Below, in pieces: positions 63,620 to 64,000 of a DNA stretch of 64,000 nucleotides (its first letter is position 1; every line of letters starts with the position of its first letter). Source of the stretch: an uncultured Litoreibacter sp. (GTDB lineage: Bacteria > Pseudomonadota > Alphaproteobacteria > Rhodobacterales > Rhodobacteraceae); the NCBI GenBank assembly GCA_947494435.1, contig CANLUY010000002.1, forward strand, positions 1,240,001 through 1,304,000, written 5' to 3'. The translations under genes and the position numbers were made by a program. The notes under the pieces were generated by a model that had not been told where the DNA came from, ran no database searches, and worked only from the letters and a program-made list of their open reading frames with translations.

Positions 63620-64000
63620 CAGTCTTCCTTCTCTGCGTCCAGCACCTCTGTCGCAAGCTCCATCGCTTTCGACATGGCAGGCACCCCGCCAAACATCGCG
63701 GCTTGGCCAATTGTTTCGGCAATCTCTTGTTTTGTCGCACCTGCTTCGACCAGATGGCGCACAGTCAATCTGATCTGCGCTTCGCCTTGCGCACCTTGAA
63801 TTGTTAGTCCTGTCAATGTCAGCAGCAGTCGTGTTTTCGCGTCCAACCCATCGGGCGAGATACCCTTGCCCATGAACTGCTCCATCACCTCAGCAGACAT
63901 AGTGGGCATCATGTTCTCAAAGCCTTTCGGCGTGAAAGCCTCAAGCGCAGGGTTCATGGATTTCGCCATGTCCTGGCCCATCTTCAACATGGCTTCAAAA
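63619..64000 (-). CDS. Carboxymuconolactone-decarboxylase-like protein (5' end outside window)
   Basis: At least 123 residues from the ATG at 63990, but the frame stays open to the window edge (F-E-A before that Met) and the true start is probably beyond it. The core [50 protein letters not shown] has the shape of the CMD/AhpD family, although the CxxC of AhpD-type peroxidase partners is absent. It overlaps nuoJ by one base, hence co-transcribed with complex I genes. Role unknown. Confidence 0.78.
   Translation of the reverse strand, partial: FEAMLKMGQDMAKSMNPALEAFTPKGFENMMPTMSAEVMEQFMGKGISPDGLDAKTRLLLTLTGLTIQGAQGEAQIRLTVRHLVEAGATKQEIAETIGQAAMFGGVPAMSKAMELATEVLDAEKED

Overview
The window is chromosomal DNA of an alphaproteobacterium, most likely a marine Rhodobacterales (Roseobacter-group) species. 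This rests on gene content and order: yajC-secD-secF, serS / surE-pcm-nlpD / tatABC, a TRAP dicarboxylate system with its own two-component pair, a Hint-domain protein, a VPLPA-type C-terminal sorting protein, and a nuo operon with extra small reading frames followed by birA-coaX-rnj. No rRNA, tRNA, CRISPR array, transposase, integrase or prophage gene was found. Most of the window is core or lineage-conserved genome.

Layout. 1-5.1 kb: partial thyX, a DUF817 membrane protein, glyoxalase I coupled to a secreted DUF1194 protein, a small membrane protein, and a divergent TetR regulator / membrane protein pair with a duplicated palindromic operator. 5.2-9.3 kb (minus): yajC-secD-secF, a TSUP permease and an Mth938-like protein. 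9.5-15.1 kb (plus): trypsin-like protease, serS, a TspO-like protein, surE-pcm and an NlpD-like lipoprotein with a degenerate LytM site. 15.4-17.9 kb (minus): tatA-tatB-tatC and a DUF815 ATPase. 18.2-25.6 kb: WYL regulator, a DUF6314 / secreted-protein pair, purB, a small Cys-pair peptide next to a TPR protein carrying the same Cys motif, an orphan FliG-like protein, and lon behind a good heat-shock-type promoter. 26-32.8 kb: two membrane proteins, tgt, a retropepsin-like/RimK fusion whose ATP-grasp part looks gutted, sufT-sufA-tfoX, a 2OG-Fe(II)-type oxygenase and tpiA. 32.8-41 kb (minus): SLC13 permease and dctB-dctD / dctP-dctQ-dctM; DctD keeps receiver and HTH but has lost the sigma-54-contacting features. 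41.1-47.6 kb: P450, orphan ABC ATPase, SSS symporter, atypical SDR, Hint protein, lipoprotein. 47.7-53.5 kb: prfC, VPLPA-CTERM protein, DEAD-box helicase, NDH-2. 53.7-64 kb (minus): carboxymuconolactone-decarboxylase-like gene (partial), nuoJ, two extra reading frames (one only 52 aa), nuoK-L-M-N, birA, coaX, rnj.

Protein export (Sec accessory complex and Tat translocase) and cell-envelope genes dominate the first third. C4-dicarboxylate uptake and its control form the middle, and respiratory complex I forms the right end. Hand counts on sample lines suggest the plus strand is G-rich left of about 13 kb and C-rich or balanced to the right, which could place the window near a replication terminus. 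The most unusual items are decayed or repurposed enzymes (RimK part of the fusion, DctD AAA+ domain, NlpD LytM site, SDR active site, Hint Cys1), the unannotated 52-aa frame in the nuo operon, the orphan FliG-like protein, and the paired Cys-motif secreted proteins.
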